A DNA stretch of 5,828 nucleotides from Candidatus Saccharimonadia bacterium (GTDB lineage Bacteria > Patescibacteriota > Saccharimonadia > Saccharimonadales > UBA4665). A program made the translations under genes and the position numbers. The stretch is from assembly GCA_023268595.1 (NCBI GenBank), contig JALQUD010000065.1, positions 1 to 5,828 of the forward strand, in the 5' to 3' direction. Below the pieces are notes generated by a model. The model saw only the letters and a program-made list of their open reading frames with translations. It searched no databases and was not told the DNA's origin. Of the stretch, positions 5,340 through 5,828 are shown in pieces. The first letter of the stretch is position 1. Each line of letters starts with the position of its first letter.

Positions 5340-5828
5340 ATGAGCGTCTTGTCACCAGCCGCCCAGCAGCAAGTCCAGGATAAACTCGTCAATGACGGGT
5401 TATTGAAGGCCGACAAGCTCAAAGAGCTACAGGACCAAGCCCGTGCCAAGAACCTGCCACTGTTCAGTTTGCTGGGTACCGAGGGTGGAGTCAGTGAAGA
5501 AGACCTGACCAAGACCATCGCCAGCGTTACCCGTGTACCGTACGTCAATTTACAGACCGCTAAGATTGAGCAGCATATCCTCGACCTGCTGCCAGCTGAC
5601 CTGGCCGAACGTTACATGGCCGTACCATTGGGCGAGATGCAACACCGCTTAGTGGTTGCCATGCTCGACGCGGACAATGTGCAGGCAGTGGACTTCCTGA
5701 GCAACAAGGTCGGCCGGCCGCTTAAGGTCTATGCGGCCAGTGAGGCCGGCATCCGCAACGTGCTCAAGCAGTATCAGACCGACAGCAACATATCCGACGC
5801 CGTGGCCGGCGCGATCAGCTCTATCGGC
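5340..5828 (+). CDS. pilB: Type IV pilus extension ATPase PilB, N-terminal part
   Basis: Open at the right edge: 163 codons from the ATG, no stop. The visible part is the N-terminal GspE/PilB (T2SSE_N, MshEN) regulatory domain. Helical segments DKLVNDGLLKADKLKELQDQA (14-34) and GVSEEDLTKTIA (50-61) are followed by the characteristic VPYVNLQ (66-72), ILDLLPADLAERYMAVPL (80-97), RLVVAMLDADNVQAVDFLS (103-121) and GRPLKVYAASEAGIRNVLKQY (125-145). A linker follows. The ATPase core with Walker A, Asp box and tetracysteine zinc site should lie beyond the window and cannot be confirmed here. PilB is the cytoplasmic hexameric motor that drives pilus extension. PilT or another GspE-type ATPase is less likely: PilT lacks this domain, and pilM, pilN and pilO precede it. 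The RLG signatures typical of c-di-GMP-binding MshEN are missing. Confidence 0.9.
   Translation, partial: MSVLSPAAQQQVQDKLVNDGLLKADKLKELQDQARAKNLPLFSLLGTEGGVSEEDLTKTIASVTRVPYVNLQTAKIEQHILDLLPADLAERYMAVPLGEMQHRLVVAMLDADNVQAVDFLSNKVGRPLKVYAASEAGIRNVLKQYQTDSNISDAVAGAISSIG

Noticed and set aside
218..5828. Recoded UGA (glycine) as in some Patescibacteria
   Set aside because: No long gene has an internal TGA, and TGA ends the pilN-like gene, the 81-aa gene and the upstream tail exactly at operon junctions.
1..5828. CRISPR arrays, tRNA or rRNA genes, insertion sequences, attachment sites
   Set aside because: None seen on reading both strands; apart from the 89-base gap at 2519-2607 and the join near 140, the window is essentially all coding.

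Overview
The window looks like metagenomic DNA from a monoderm bacterium of the Patescibacteria/CPR, most likely Candidatus Saccharibacteria (TM7). This is an inference from three things: the gene order pilM-pilN-pilO-small membrane protein-pilB with no PilP or secretin gene seen in the window, the style of the large cysteine-rich exported protein in front, and mid-to-high-50s GC (one line counted at 3061-3120 gives 35/60). TGA works as a normal stop (several genes end in TGA directly at the next start and no long gene has an internal TGA), so the UGA=Gly code of Gracilibacteria/Absconditabacteria does not apply. The phylum call is moderate; the pilus gene calls are firm.

Layout. Bases 1 to about 136 are AT-rich (37 G+C in the first 120) and encode an internal fragment of a GT4-family glycosyltransferase resembling low-GC alphaproteobacterial (SAR11-like) homologues. 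Around 134-145 both composition and coding frame change and the glycosyltransferase similarity stops. The first bases after the join appear to be the 3' tail of a different gene that ends in TGATG at 216-220. This is best read as a chimeric join. From 218 onward the window is coherent: a 766-aa exported, beta-rich, cysteine-rich surface protein (218-2518); an 89-bp intergenic region with an extended -10 promoter and a small palindrome (2519-2607); then a tightly packed type IV pilus assembly operon: pilM (2608-3648), pilN-like (3650-4354), pilO-like (4354-5043), an 81-aa single-pass membrane protein (5055-5300), and the start of pilB (5340 to the end, open).

How the genes work together. PilM is the cytoplasmic actin-like protein, PilN carries the N-terminal LNLLP motif that docks into PilM, PilN and PilO are single-pass proteins with coiled-coil and extracytoplasmic domains that form the alignment platform, and PilB is the extension ATPase. 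The 81-aa protein sits where diderm bacteria have pilP, but is too small to be PilP and may be a monoderm-specific replacement. The 766-aa protein is a candidate pilus-associated adhesin or surface protein, plausibly relevant to host attachment if this is an epibiotic organism.

Most worth a second look: the artificial-looking left end, the undescribed 81-aa protein, the large surface protein and its concentration of all the window's cysteines, the near-leaderless pilM promoter, and the degenerate MshEN signature of PilB.
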